A stretch of 64,000 nucleotides of DNA from Saccharopolyspora_D taberi. GTDB lineage: Bacteria > Actinomycetota > Actinomycetes > Mycobacteriales > Pseudonocardiaceae. A program made the translations under genes and the position numbers. The notes beneath the pieces are model-generated. The model was not told the origin of the DNA. It ran no database searches and worked only from the letters and a program-made list of their open reading frames with translations. Positions 36,950-45,760 of this stretch are shown one piece after another. The DNA lies in the NCBI RefSeq assembly GCF_039534165.1, contig NZ_BAAAUX010000001.1, forward strand, positions 62,001-126,000. Reading direction: 5' to 3'. Position 1 is the first letter of the stretch; each line of letters opens with the position of its first letter.

Positions 36950-38983
36950 GTGGCGCAGCAGATTCCGTCCTGGGCGGACCGGTCCAACACGATCGGTTTC
37001 GTCCCCGGGAAGAAGTCCGAACGCAGGGAGATCCTGCGCCGGATCCTCGAACAGCTCCCGGCCGCGCCGGGTTCGTCGATCGCGGTGCGCAACGCGGCGG
37101 GCGAGGACGTCACCAGCCCGGTCGACGACATCTGCGGCAACCAGCTGTCCTGCGGGATGCTCGTGCGGCGCGAACCCGACGGCCGGTGGGTGGCCACCGA
37201 CGCGGCGAAGTCCTGGCTCGAGAACCAGGACGACGTGGCGTTCGCGGTTTACATCCACGACAACGTGAAGCTGTTCGGCGAGCTGCTGAGCCGGATCGAA
37301 CGAGCCCGGTCCAAGGACGGGTTCCTGGCCATCGCCCACGAGTTCGGGCTGACCTGGACCAGCACGGACCAGCTGTACCGGCGGGTCGCGTGGCTGGAGG
37401 TGCTGGGGCTGGTGGAGCGCTGGGCGCCGAACAAGTTCGTGGTCACCGAGCGCGGGCGGGAGTTCCTCGCCCGCGCCGCGCTGGTGTCCCCGGAGGAGGC
37501 GACCGGTACCACCACCTCGGCGGCCGACGAGACCGAGACCCTGCCGGAGCCCGGTGACATCGTCCTGAACCTGACGTCGAAGAACTCCTACTCCCGCAAG
37601 GACATCATCGGCTACATCCCGCGCGGCCGGAAGGCGCCGGACCGGGATTCGACCTCCGGCCCGCAGTCCCCGTTCGACGCGATCCGGAACCTGCTCGACC
37701 TCGTCGGCGACGGCGTCGGGGTCGAGGAGTACCACCGGCGCTGCTTCAGCAGGCTCGGGCTGAAGAAGGCGTCGGCGACCCAGACGATCCAGACCATGCG
37801 GCAGATGGGCGTCATGGACATGGTCGCCTACGGGCAGTACGGCCCGCTGCCCGACGTCGCGGAGCTGCTGAACCTGGGCAGCGAGGTCGACTTCGTCCGC
37901 TACCTGCACTCCCGCTACTCGTTCGTCGGCGAGATCCTGACGTTGCTCGACGAGCCCACGCCGGTCCCCGAGGTCGCCCGCATCGCCAACGAGGAGTTCG
38001 GGCTGGCGCGGATCGACAACGGCGAGGTCCGCACCAGGATGGGATTCCTGGCCGACGCGGGCCTGGTGGAGCGGATCGACTGGACCCGGTACCGGATCTC
38101 GGCGACCGGCAAGCTGCTCGCCGACGAACTGCGGCTGGACCTGCCGACCGGCGAGGTGGCCGCGGACGAGTCGGTGGAGCCCGCGGAGAGCACCACCGAC
38201 GCGGCGCAGGCCGACCAGATCATCGCGGACCTGCGCCGGTACGGGCGGAACGGGGAGCGCAGCGAGGAGTTCGAGATCGCGGTGGCCGCGGCGTTCGGCT
38301 TCCTCGGGTTCCGCTCCCAGCACACCGGCGGCTCGGGGCGGACGGACGTGGTGGTCGACGCGGAGCTCCCGGCGAAGGACTCGTACCGGGTGATCGTGGA
38401 CGCGAAGGCGTCCTCCAGCGGCACGATCGCGGAGAACGCGGTCAAGTTCGACGCGCTGAAGGACCACCAGAAGCGCCACCGCGCGGACTTCGGGATGGTG
38501 GTGGGCCCGGACTTCGGCGGCAGGGTCCGGGAATGGGCGGCCAACAACAACTTCTCCCTGATGACGGTGGAAGACCTGGCGAACCTGCTCACCCGGCACG
38601 CGGTCCACCCGATCTCGCTGACGGACCTGCGGGTGCTGTTCCAGACCGACGGCGACGACCTGGCCGACGTGGAGGAGCTGTACGCGGAGTCCGCCCGGTC
38701 GGCCGAGCTGCTGGCCAGGATCGTGGCCCTGCTGCACGAGGAAGCCAGGGAGGAGGACCCGCTGCTGGACGGCTACATCAGCCTGGAGAACGTGAACTAC
38801 GCCCTGCGCAAGGAACTCTCACCGCGCCCGAGCCAGAACGCGGTCGAGGAGTGCCTCCAGCTGCTCTCGCACGATCTCGTGCGCGGCGCCGTGAAGAACG
38901 GCGGCCGGTACAAGCTCGCCGACGCACCGGTCAACATCATGCGCCGGCTCGCCGGGCTCGGGGTGGGGCTGGACGGCCGGTGA
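36950..38983 (+). CDS. FokI-like PD-(D/E)XK restriction endonuclease with winged-helix N-terminus
   Basis: 677-aa protein. The N-terminal 400 residues contain at least two winged-helix-like segments (LEVLGLVERWAPNKFVVTERGREFL near 150, FLADAGLVERIDWTRYRISATGKLLA near 370). The nuclease core has D466 in GRTDVVVD and D484-A-K486 in VIVDAKA, 18 residues apart. FokI has D450 and D467-T-K469 with VIVDTKA, so spacing and local sequence agree. An ending like LMTVEDLANLL recalls FokI's SVEELL. GTG 36950 has AGGAG 6 nt upstream. No methyltransferase gene is adjacent, so its self-protection is unexplained. Confidence 0.8.
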   Translation: MAQQIPSWADRSNTIGFVPGKKSERREILRRILEQLPAAPGSSIAVRNAAGEDVTSPVDDICGNQLSCGMLVRREPDGRWVATDAAKSWLENQDDVAFAVYIHDNVKLFGELLSRIERARSKDGFLAIAHEFGLTWTSTDQLYRRVAWLEVLGLVERWAPNKFVVTERGREFLARAALVSPEEATGTTTSAADETETLPEPGDIVLNLTSKNSYSRKDIIGYIPRGRKAPDRDSTSGPQSPFDAIRNLLDLVGDGVGVEEYHRRCFSRLGLKKASATQTIQTMRQMGVMDMVAYGQYGPLPDVAELLNLGSEVDFVRYLHSRYSFVGEILTLLDEPTPVPEVARIANEEFGLARIDNGEVRTRMGFLADAGLVERIDWTRYRISATGKLLADELRLDLPTGEVAADESVEPAESTTDAAQADQIIADLRRYGRNGERSEEFEIAVAAAFGFLGFRSQHTGGSGRTDVVVDAELPAKDSYRVIVDAKASSSGTIAENAVKFDALKDHQKRHRADFGMVVGPDFGGRVREWAANNNFSLMTVEDLANLLTRHAVHPISLTDLRVLFQTDGDDLADVEELYAESARSAELLARIVALLHEEAREEDPLLDGYISLENVNYALRKELSPRPSQNAVEECLQLLSHDLVRGAVKNGGRYKLADAPVNIMRRLAGLGVGLDGR

Positions 38984-39016
38984 GCGGGGGGCGGCGGGTC
39001 GGCGATGCGTGGGTCG

Positions 39017-39457
39017 CTAGTCGTACGACACCCCGCTCTGGAGCCAGGTTTCGTCGGAGAAGTCCCCGTCGTCTTCGGCCCACGCAGGAGTGCTCGAGGC
39101 CGCGGCGTCGGGCACCTGCGGTGGTTCCTCGTCCACCGGCTCGCTGTTGACGAATCCGGCTATCGCACCGAACAGATCAACCATGTGCTCGTTCGTCGAC
39201 ATCTGTTCGACGAGCGTCTGAGTCGTGATCGTTCCGTTCAGGTAGTCCTGGATGGTCGACGATTCCACGTGGTCGAGCGCTTCGGGTCGACCTGCTTTCC
39301 GCAGGTAGTCGTGGATGTTCGAGTACCCGTGCTCGTGGAGCAGGCTGTCGTAGCGCTCCACCGGGTTGCTCCTGTCTGCCTGGTGTGCGGATTCGACGAC
39401 TCCGTCGATCCCGCGGAGGATTTCGTTGATCCGATCGGAAGGTTGCAGGTCGCCCAT
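39017..39457 (-). CDS. Hypothetical acidic protein, last gene of WXG100/EspC-like cassette
   Basis: 146-aa protein, helical N-terminal 100 residues (INEILRGIDGVVESAHQADRS, HDYLRKAGRPEALDHVE) and an acidic proline-rich tail (EPVDEEPPQVPDAAAS). GAGG 8 nt upstream of ATG 39457. 13 nt after the WXG100-like gene, so likely cotranscribed. It could be a chaperone, substrate or immunity-type partner of the secreted-like protein; no family recognised. Confidence 0.6.
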   Translation of the reverse strand: MGDLQPSDRINEILRGIDGVVESAHQADRSNPVERYDSLLHEHGYSNIHDYLRKAGRPEALDHVESSTIQDYLNGTITTQTLVEQMSTNEHMVDLFGAIAGFVNSEPVDEEPPQVPDAAASSTPAWAEDDGDFSDETWLQSGVSYD

Positions 39458-39470
39458 CTCTGGTCCCTCG

Positions 39471-40223
39471 TCAGTACGGGTTCTCCGGCCCGCCGTACGG
39501 CTTTCCGATGTCCAGGCCCTTTGTGATGTTGGGCGCGTTGGTCTTGACCTCGCTGCCTATCTGCCATGCCTCGATGGCCTTGGGGATGTCCCCGATCAGC
39601 GTCTTGATGGTGTCGTAGATCAGGTACACGGCCCAGACACCGCCCGTGATGACCTCGCCGATGATGCCGGCGGCAGCGGCACCGAAAGGGCCTGCCGCAG
39701 CGCCGCCGGCGAGTGCGGCGAGCCCGCCGACCCCGGCGATCAGAATCGCCCCGGCGATCGCGTTGGAAAGATCATTTAGACGGGAGACCAGGATGGCGCA
39801 CAGATCCTCCAGTCCCTTGATAGTCCGGGAAATGATCTCCCTGAGGTCGACCAGTGCTTGGCAGACCTTCTCGATTTCTCCGTGGCGCATCCCCATGAAG
39901 TGAACGAACGCCTCTGCCGCGTTCCCGCTCCAGTCCTCGCGCAGCCGCAAGGTGTCCCGGAACGCCGCGTCCTGGACCAGGGACAGGGCCTGCGCGCTCG
40001 ATCCGACCGCGTCGCGGAGCCGGTAGACGCAAGTCCAGTCACCGACGATCAGGTCCTGGAGGTCAGAAGCGAGATCGCGGCCGGTGAGTTGTTGGAGAAA
40101 GTCGTTGACGGGTCCGGTGATCCAGTTGGCGTTTTCCTGCACGATCTTCCCGATCGCGTCGGCAGGCGCCTCCGGTGGCCTGAGGTACGCGCCGACGTCC
40201 ACGGTGTGCGTGAATTGGGGCAT
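39471..40223 (-). CDS. WXG100/ESX-like protein with hydrophobic glycine-rich C-terminal region
   Basis: 250-aa protein. A helix-turn-helix pair with W98-S-G in REDWSGNAAEAF matches the WXG signature of type VII secretion substrates. After a second long helix comes a Gly/Ala-rich hydrophobic stretch (about residues 155-205) with AGAILIAGVGGLAALAGGAA and a WAVYLIYDTIKTLIG helix, like channel or translocation regions in long WXG proteins. No recognised toxin domain at the end (KPYGGPENPY). Third gene of a four-gene minus-strand set. Confidence 0.7.
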   Translation of the reverse strand: MPQFTHTVDVGAYLRPPEAPADAIGKIVQENANWITGPVNDFLQQLTGRDLASDLQDLIVGDWTCVYRLRDAVGSSAQALSLVQDAAFRDTLRLREDWSGNAAEAFVHFMGMRHGEIEKVCQALVDLREIISRTIKGLEDLCAILVSRLNDLSNAIAGAILIAGVGGLAALAGGAAAGPFGAAAAGIIGEVITGGVWAVYLIYDTIKTLIGDIPKAIEAWQIGSEVKTNAPNITKGLDIGKPYGGPENPY

Positions 40224-40234
40224 GGGACTTCTTC

Positions 40235-40558
40235 CTAGCGCGGAGCTCCGGGATAGGTCTGATCGAGCTGGCTCGCTCGTTCCTGGTCGATCGACTCGTA
40301 GCTCTTGCCGGTGGACTCCAGCTGGCTGGAGGTCAGGTGGTAGCAGGTGGTCACGTCGTTGATCAGCTGGTTGACCACGTCGATCGGCGGCACCAGGTAC
40401 TTCGCGATGTCCATCAGGGCGATCCCGCCGTATGTCTCGCTGAACTCGTCGCGGTGTTGAACGAGGTACTTCCGCACTTCGTTGACGTCGTTTCCGTACT
40501 GGTACATCAGGTCCGAGAAGGACTGGATGCTGGGTGGGTGTACGTGGAAGCCGGTCAC
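40235..40558 (-). CDS. EspC-like/type VII secretion-associated small protein
   Basis: 107-aa helical protein starting at GTG 40558 with AGGAG 8 nt upstream. SFSDLMYQYGNDVNEVRKYL and SSQLESTGKSYESIDQERASQ resemble EspC/ESX-associated proteins (DUF2580 type), including the typical YE-S-x-D-x2 ending of the second helix. The following WXG100-like gene is 11 nt away. Probably heterodimerises with that product; inferred. Confidence 0.6.
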   Translation of the reverse strand: MTGFHVHPPSIQSFSDLMYQYGNDVNEVRKYLVQHRDEFSETYGGIALMDIAKYLVPPIDVVNQLINDVTTCYHLTSSQLESTGKSYESIDQERASQLDQTYPGAPR

Positions 40559-40593
40559 CTCTGGTGCTCCTCTCTGGCGTTCGGACCGGACGG

Positions 40594-40902
40594 TTACGAG
40601 AAGATGCCCATGTAGAGTTCGGCCAGCTGTCGCAGGAGGAAGATGACAAGCGCCAGGAACAGGAAGACCGCGAGAGCGATCAGGACCGGCCACCCCGGGG
40701 TGTCGCGGAAGTACCTCCAGCCGAGGAGCCCGGGAAGCAGACGACGCCGCTGGGCGGGAGTCATGTCCCGATGCCGCGGCTTCTTTCCCCCGGGCTCGGG
40801 ACCTGAACGGTCGAAGGGGATCAACTGATCGTCGTCGTGGGGGTCCTCTTCGCTGTCTCCGCCGCCGTTGCCGCGCCGAGGCGGTGTGCTGTGGTCGTTC
40901 AT
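40594..40902 (-). CDS. Small single-pass membrane protein of the WXG100 cassette
   Basis: 102-aa protein. The N-terminal 60 residues are polar and charged (MNDHSTPPRRGNGGGDSEEDPHD..). One hydrophobic helix at about 72-92 (VLIALAVFLFLALVIFLL) is followed by a short tail. GGAGGAG just upstream of ATG 40902. First gene of the four-gene minus-strand set; may anchor or assist the ESX-like proteins. Confidence 0.65.
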   Translation of the reverse strand: MNDHSTPPRRGNGGGDSEEDPHDDDQLIPFDRSGPEPGGKKPRHRDMTPAQRRRLLPGLLGWRYFRDTPGWPVLIALAVFLFLALVIFLLRQLAELYMGIFS

Positions 40903-41035
40903 CCGCTCCTCCGAGTTCCACCGGCGGCGTGGGCAACGGCAGCCTCTGATCACTCCGCCCGGCATCGTAACGGCGCGAACGCGGCGCGGAAGGCGAAACG
41001 ACCACCCCACCCCCGGATGCCCTAGGCTCGCCGGA

Positions 41036-42160
41036 GTGGGGGCGAGAATCGCGGTCTCGGTGGTCTTCTTCGTCAACGGCGCGGTTTTCGCCAGCTGGGC
41101 GACGAGGGTGCCTGCGGTGGCCGGTCCGCTGGGGATGAGCCCGGGGGAGCTGGCGGCGGTGGTCTTCGGGCTCAGCGCAGGCGCCGTGACGGGATTGCCG
41201 CTCGGCGGATGGCTGACCAACCGGCTCGGCAGCGTGTTCATGATGCGGGCCTCGCTGCTCGTCTACGCCGGGGCGCTGGCCTGGATCCCGCACGCGCCGA
41301 GCGTCGTGCTGCTCGCGTTGTCCTTGATGGGGCTGGGAATCGGCAACGCGATGCTCGACGTCTCCATGAACACCGCTGCGGTGCACGTGGAACGCGCGCA
41401 CGGGCGGCAGATCATGGCCGGGTTCCACGCCTTGTTCAGCTTCGGTGGGCTGGGCGGGGCCGTCGTGGGCACCGCTGCCGCGAGCGCGGGCATTCCTGCG
41501 GTGACGCATATGGCGGTCGCCGCGGTGGGGCTGTCCTGCGCCGGGCTGGTCGCTTCGTTCTGGGCGCTGCCCGATCCCGGTGGCCGGGCCGAGAAGAAGC
41601 AGCGCGGGCCGTTGGACCGCCGGCTCGTGCTGCTCGGGCTGCTGGCCTTCTGCACCCTGCTCTGCGAGGGCGCGGCCAACGACTGGAGCGCGGTCTACGT
41701 CCAGGACACCCTCGGCGGCTCGGCGGGCGTGGCCGCGGCCGGGTTCGCGGTGTTCTCGCTGACGATGACCGCGGGCCGGTTCGCCGCCGACCGGCTCGTC
41801 GCGAGCGTCGGGGCCGTTGCCTTCCTGCGCGGCGCCGGGGCACTGGCCGGGCTCGGCTTCGGCGCGTCCCTGCTCTGGCCCACCCCGGCCTCGGCCCTGC
41901 TGGGGTTCGGCGCGCTGGGGCTCGGGCTCGCCGGGGTGGTGCCGACGCTGTTCAGCTCCGCCGTGCGCGGCCGGGACAACCCCGCCGCCGCGATCTCCAC
42001 GGTCTCCACGATCGGCTACCTCGGGTTCCTCGCCGGTCCGCCGATCGTCGGCGCGCTCGCCACCGCCGCCGGGCTCCGGCTCGGCATGGTGACGCTCGTC
42101 GTGCTCGCCCTGGTGATCGTCTTCGGCGCTACCGCAGCAGTGCGGACCGCAGCCGGCTGA
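41036..42160 (+). CDS. MFS transporter (FucP/YbjJ-like)
   Basis: 374-aa transporter with 12 predicted helices. Helix 1 VFFVNGAVFASWATRVPAV and the following LPLGGWLTNRLGS loop are typical of the YbjJ-type MFS clade, whose members carry unknown or sugar-like solutes. GTG 41036 has only a weak Shine-Dalgarno, so leaderless initiation is possible. Its 3' end overlaps the convergent phosphatase gene by 32 nt. Confidence 0.85.
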   Translation: MGARIAVSVVFFVNGAVFASWATRVPAVAGPLGMSPGELAAVVFGLSAGAVTGLPLGGWLTNRLGSVFMMRASLLVYAGALAWIPHAPSVVLLALSLMGLGIGNAMLDVSMNTAAVHVERAHGRQIMAGFHALFSFGGLGGAVVGTAAASAGIPAVTHMAVAAVGLSCAGLVASFWALPDPGGRAEKKQRGPLDRRLVLLGLLAFCTLLCEGAANDWSAVYVQDTLGGSAGVAAAGFAVFSLTMTAGRFAADRLVASVGAVAFLRGAGALAGLGFGASLLWPTPASALLGFGALGLGLAGVVPTLFSSAVRGRDNPAAAISTVSTIGYLGFLAGPPIVGALATAAGLRLGMVTLVVLALVIVFGATAAVRTAAG

Positions 42161-42875
42161 TCGTGTCCGGGCCGATGCCGAGGTGTTCGGCGAAACCCTC
42201 GACGGAACCGTGCTCGGCGTCCAGCTCGCGCAGGAACTCCCGCATGGTGCTTCTGTCCGCGCGCAGCAGGGAAGGCGGCACGTAAGGCCATTCCGCCGCC
42301 GTGTCGTCGACGCCGCCCGCCGCCACCGAAGCGGCCCAGCGGGCCGTGGCCACCTCGCTCAGCGCGTAGTCGGCCACCACCGCTTCCGCCGACACCCCGA
42401 CCAGGCGCAGCACCAGCGCGGACAGGATTCCGGTGCGGTCCTTGCCCGCCGCGCAGTAGAACGCCGCGGGCAGGCCGCCCGGTTCTGCCAGCAGTTCCAC
42501 GGCGGTCCGCAGGAACCCGCCGCCCTCGCGCACGATGTCCAGGTAGTGCGTCACGGCGAAGCCGTCCTGGTCCAGCACCGCGCGGTCGTCGGCCGACCAG
42601 TCCGGGGTCTGCTCGCGCAGCGGGACGTGCCGCCACCGGCCCGGCCAGCCGGGCGGCGGCCGCCAGACCTTCTGCTCGACCTCGCCCTTCGACCGCAGGT
42701 CCAGCACCGTCACCACGCCCAGCTCGTCGAAGGCCGCGCGCCCGGCCGCGGTCAGCCGGTGCAGGCCGTCCGAGCGGTACAGCCGCCCCCGGGCCACCAC
42801 CGAACCGTCCTGCGCGCGGTGCCCGCCCAGGTCCCGGAAGTTGAAGCAGCCGTCCAGTTCGAGGAACGGGCTCAT
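42129..42875 (-). CDS. Tyrosine/phosphoinositide-type protein phosphatase
   Basis: 248-aa phosphatase of the IphP/MptpB-like family. C141-AAGKD-R147 forms the CX5R loop, in which the K-D pair is characteristic of the dual-specificity MptpB group. FNFRDLGG near residue 11 and VLDLRSKGEVE (about 57) are other family marks. ATG 42875 overlaps the thiD stop by 4 nt, so it is translated from the thiamine operon. Substrate unknown; a role on thiamine phosphates is not excluded. Confidence 0.87.
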   Translation of the reverse strand: MSPFLELDGCFNFRDLGGHRAQDGSVVARGRLYRSDGLHRLTAAGRAAFDELGVVTVLDLRSKGEVEQKVWRPPPGWPGRWRHVPLREQTPDWSADDRAVLDQDGFAVTHYLDIVREGGGFLRTAVELLAEPGGLPAAFYCAAGKDRTGILSALVLRLVGVSAEAVVADYALSEVATARWAASVAAGGVDDTAAEWPYVPPSLLRADRSTMREFLRELDAEHGSVEGFAEHLGIGPDTISRLRSALLR

Positions 42876-43675
42876 GTCGCCGACCGTCGGCCGTGGAAGT
42901 GGTCCGGCGGCCCGTGCCCGGCGCCGATGTCCAGGTCGTCGGCTCCGCGCAGCGCCCCGGTCAGGTAGGACTTGGCCTCGCCGACCGCCGCGGGCCAGTC
43001 CGATCCGTGCGCGTGCCGGGTCGCGATGGCCGCCGACAGCGCGCAGCCGGTGCCGTGGGTGTTCGTGGTCTCCACCCGCCGCTCGGTGAACCGGTGCACC
43101 TCGCCGTCGACCCGGAGCAGGTCCACGCAGTCCGGACCGTCCAGGTGCCCGCCCTTGAGCAGCACCCGCGGCCCGAGCTGGGCGAGCTGGCGCAGCTGGT
43201 CGCGCATGCCGTCCTCGTCCTCGGCGGGCTTGGTGCCCAGCAGCTCGGCGGCCTCGGGCAGGTTCGGGGTGATCAGGTCCACCAGGGGCAACAGGCGCCT
43301 CCGCAGGGTGTCCACGGCGTCGGCGGCCAGCAACCGGTCCTGGCTCTTGGCCAGCATCACCGGGTCCAGCACCACCGGCACCCGCGGGTGCCGGGCCAGG
43401 CTGTCGGCCACCGCGGCCACGGTGGCCGCGGTCGCCAGCATACCGATCTTCACCGCGTCCACCCGGACGTCGTCGAGCACCGCGTCCACCTGGGCGGAGA
43501 CGAACGCGGGCGGCGGGGTGTGCAGGCCGAACACGCCCAGGGTGTTCTGCACCGTCAGCGCGGTGACCGCGGCGCAGCCGTAGCCGCCCAGCGCCGAGAT
43601 CACCTTCAGGTCGGCCTGCATGCCCGCGCCACCGCTGGGATCGCTCCCGGCGATGGTCAGCACCGCCGGGATCAC
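42872..43675 (-). CDS. thiD: Hydroxymethylpyrimidine/phosphomethylpyrimidine kinase
   Basis: 267-aa ribokinase-fold enzyme that phosphorylates HMP and HMP-P for thiamine synthesis. TIAGSDPSGGAGMQADLKV, KIGMLATA, VLDPVMLAKS, LITPNLPEAAELLG and NTHGTGCALSAAIA are the diagnostic blocks. Both ends overlap neighbours by 4 nt (thiG upstream, phosphatase downstream). Operon: thiO-thiS-thiG-thiD-phosphatase. It could also phosphorylate pyrimidine analogues such as the one predicted from the cluster at 49263-52224. Confidence 0.95.
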   Translation of the reverse strand: MIPAVLTIAGSDPSGGAGMQADLKVISALGGYGCAAVTALTVQNTLGVFGLHTPPPAFVSAQVDAVLDDVRVDAVKIGMLATAATVAAVADSLARHPRVPVVLDPVMLAKSQDRLLAADAVDTLRRRLLPLVDLITPNLPEAAELLGTKPAEDEDGMRDQLRQLAQLGPRVLLKGGHLDGPDCVDLLRVDGEVHRFTERRVETTNTHGTGCALSAAIATRHAHGSDWPAAVGEAKSYLTGALRGADDLDIGAGHGPPDHFHGRRSAT

Positions 43676-44433
43676 GAGCCCATCCCCGGCGAGGACGCCT
43701 GCGCCCAGAACCGCTTGGGGATCCGGCCCGCCTGCCGCGCGCCGAGCCCGGCGCGGACCGCGTCGGCCATCGCCGCGGCCATCCGCTCCGGATCACCGGC
43801 CCTGGTCACCGCGGTGGCCAGCAGCACCCCGGAGCAGCCCAGCTCCATCGCCTGCGCGGCGTCGCTGGCGGTGCCGATGCCCGCGTCGAGGATCACCGGG
43901 ACCCCGGCCCCCGCCACGATCATCTCCAGGTTCGCCGGGTTGGAGATGCCCCGGCCGGTGCCGATCGGCGAGCCCAGCGGCATCACCGCGGCGCAGCCGA
44001 CCTCCTCCAGCCTGCGGGCCACGATCGGGTCATCGGTGGTGTAGGGCAGCACCACGAACCCGTCGTCCACCAGCTGCGCGGCGGCGTCGACCAGCGCCGT
44101 GACGTCCGGCAGCAGCGTGCGCTCGTCGGCGACGAGCTCCAGCTTGACCCAGTTCGTCTCCAGCGCCTCGCGCGCCATCCGGGCGGTCAGCACCGCCTCG
44201 GCCGTGGTCCGGCAGCCCGCCGTGTTCGGCAGCACCGCGATGTCCAGCCGCCGCAGGAGATCCAGCACGCCGGTGCCGCCCTGCGCGTCGACCCGGCGCA
44301 TCGCCACCGTGGTCAGCTCGGTTCCCGAGGCCACCAGCGCGCGTTCCAGCACCGACAGGTTCGCCGCGCCGCCGGTGCCCATGATCAGCCGGGACTCGAA
44401 CACCCGGCCCGCGATCTCCAGCTGCTCACCCAC
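43672..44433 (-). CDS. thiG: Thiazole synthase
   Basis: 253-aa TIM-barrel enzyme that condenses dehydroglycine, 1-deoxyxylulose-5-phosphate and ThiS-thiocarboxylate sulfur into the thiazole carboxylate. Motifs: LIMGTGGAANLSVLERALVASGTE, LPNTAGCRTTAEAVLTA, WVKLELV (Schiff-base Lys) and PIGTGRGISNPANL. GTG 44433 overlaps thiS by 8 nt. Secure. Confidence 0.96.
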   Translation of the reverse strand: MGEQLEIAGRVFESRLIMGTGGAANLSVLERALVASGTELTTVAMRRVDAQGGTGVLDLLRRLDIAVLPNTAGCRTTAEAVLTARMAREALETNWVKLELVADERTLLPDVTALVDAAAQLVDDGFVVLPYTTDDPIVARRLEEVGCAAVMPLGSPIGTGRGISNPANLEMIVAGAGVPVILDAGIGTASDAAQAMELGCSGVLLATAVTRAGDPERMAAAMADAVRAGLGARQAGRIPKRFWAQASSPGMGS

Positions 44434-44623
44434 CCTGCACCGCCGTGAGCACCTCGACGGCGGCACCGTCGGCGAGCGCCGAGGCCCACCGGGCCTTCGG
44501 CAGCACGGCGCCGTCCACGGCGATGGCCACCCCGGTTCTCGGCAGCTCCAACCGGTCCATCAGCTCACCGGCGGTACAGCCCTCCGGCACGTCGTGCCGC
44601 TTTCCGTTCACCGTCACGTTCAC
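44426..44623 (-). CDS. thiS: Sulfur carrier protein ThiS
   Basis: 65-aa ubiquitin-fold sulfur carrier. VNVTVNGKRHDVPEG start and TAVQGG end, whose C-terminal Gly-Gly receives the thiocarboxylate. GTG 44623 overlaps the thiO stop by 4 nt (GTGA); thiG follows with 8 nt overlap. No thiF homologue in the window. Confidence 0.95.
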   Translation of the reverse strand: MNVTVNGKRHDVPEGCTAGELMDRLELPRTGVAIAVDGAVLPKARWASALADGAAVEVLTAVQGG

Positions 44624-45693
44624 GCTGGTCCCCTCCCGTTCCTGCCTGGTGCGGCGATCGCCACCTCCGGCAGCGGTGCACCGGCCAGCTCGGCCAGCAC
44701 CGCATCGGCGGTCAACGGCGCGAGCAGCAGTCCGTTGCGGCCGTGCCCGGTGGCGATCGTGGTGCGGTCGTCCACCCTGCCGATCAGCGGCAGGTCGTCC
44801 TCGGTGGCGGGCCGCAGCCCGGCTTCGGCCGGGCCGAGCGCGTACTCGGCGATCCCCGGCAGCACCGCCTCGGCGTCGGCGATCAGGTCGCGGACACCGG
44901 CCAGGGTCACCGACAGGTCGTGGTCCGCCTCGTACTGGGTGGCGCCGATGACGAGCCCGTCGTCGCGCGGAACCAGGTAAACGTGCCTGCCGTGCACCAG
45001 CCCGCGCACGGTGCGACCCGGCGGCGGCAGCGCGCCGGGACGCACCCGGGCGCGCAGGATTTCGCCTTTCAGCGGGCGCATCGCCGCGAGCGGGTGCAGC
45101 GCGGCGGAGGCGAGACCGGCGGCCAGCACGACCTGGTCGGCCTTCAACGCGGACAGGTCCTCGACGCGCTCCTGGCTGAACTCCACGCCCGCCCGGGAAC
45201 ACGCCTGCCGCAGCGCGGAAAGCAGCTGCCGGTTGTCCACGGCCAGATCGCCGGGAACGTCCAGCGCGGACCGGATTCCCTGCGCCAGCGCGGGTTCCCG
45301 CCTCCAGACCTCGCGGCCGGTCAGGGTTTCCACCGCACGACCTCGTTCGGTCAGCCGGCCAGCGAGCTCCCGCAGCGCGCCCGAGTCTGCGGAGTCCACT
45401 GCGACCACAAGCGTGCCCTCGGTGCGCAGCCCCGCGGATTCGCCCGCGTCCACACTGAGCTGTTCGGCGTAGGAAGGCCAGCGCAGCAAGGATTCCGCGC
45501 CGAGCGCGAGCGGGCCCTCCGCGCCGTGCCAGCCCTCGGTCAGCGGTGCGAGCATCCCGACCGCCACCGAGGAGGTACCGCGAGCGGGGTCCGGGTCGTG
45601 CACGGTGACCGACCAGCCCCGCGACGCCGCGCGCCAGGCCACCGACAGCCCGATGACCCCGGCGCCGACCACCGCCAGCTTCTCCCCGCCCAC
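44620..45693 (-). CDS. thiO: Glycine oxidase ThiO
   Basis: 357-aa FAD-dependent glycine oxidase that supplies dehydroglycine for thiazole formation under aerobic conditions. N-terminal AVVGAGVIGLSVAWRAA is the FAD dinucleotide fold. PLKGEILRAR and GATQYEADHDLSV follow, and ATGHGRNGLLLAPLTA is a late FAD segment. GTG 45693 is preferred because AGGAG is 8 nt upstream; an ATG at 45714 would add 7 residues. First gene of the minus-strand thi operon, divergent from thiE with a 67-bp gap. Confidence 0.93.
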   Translation of the reverse strand: MGGEKLAVVGAGVIGLSVAWRAASRGWSVTVHDPDPARGTSSVAVGMLAPLTEGWHGAEGPLALGAESLLRWPSYAEQLSVDAGESAGLRTEGTLVVAVDSADSGALRELAGRLTERGRAVETLTGREVWRREPALAQGIRSALDVPGDLAVDNRQLLSALRQACSRAGVEFSQERVEDLSALKADQVVLAAGLASAALHPLAAMRPLKGEILRARVRPGALPPPGRTVRGLVHGRHVYLVPRDDGLVIGATQYEADHDLSVTLAGVRDLIADAEAVLPGIAEYALGPAEAGLRPATEDDLPLIGRVDDRTTIATGHGRNGLLLAPLTADAVLAELAGAPLPEVAIAAPGRNGRGPA

Positions 45694-45760
45694 TTCACCG
45701 TCTCCTGCCCGCATCCTGGTCGCTATCGCCTTTTCCGCCACTGGCCTCTATGTTGCGAGC

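Noticed and set aside
39471..40223. Interpretation of the WXG protein as a polymorphic toxin
   Set aside because: It ends after the hydrophobic region with no toxin-like domain, so I only claim ESX-like similarity.
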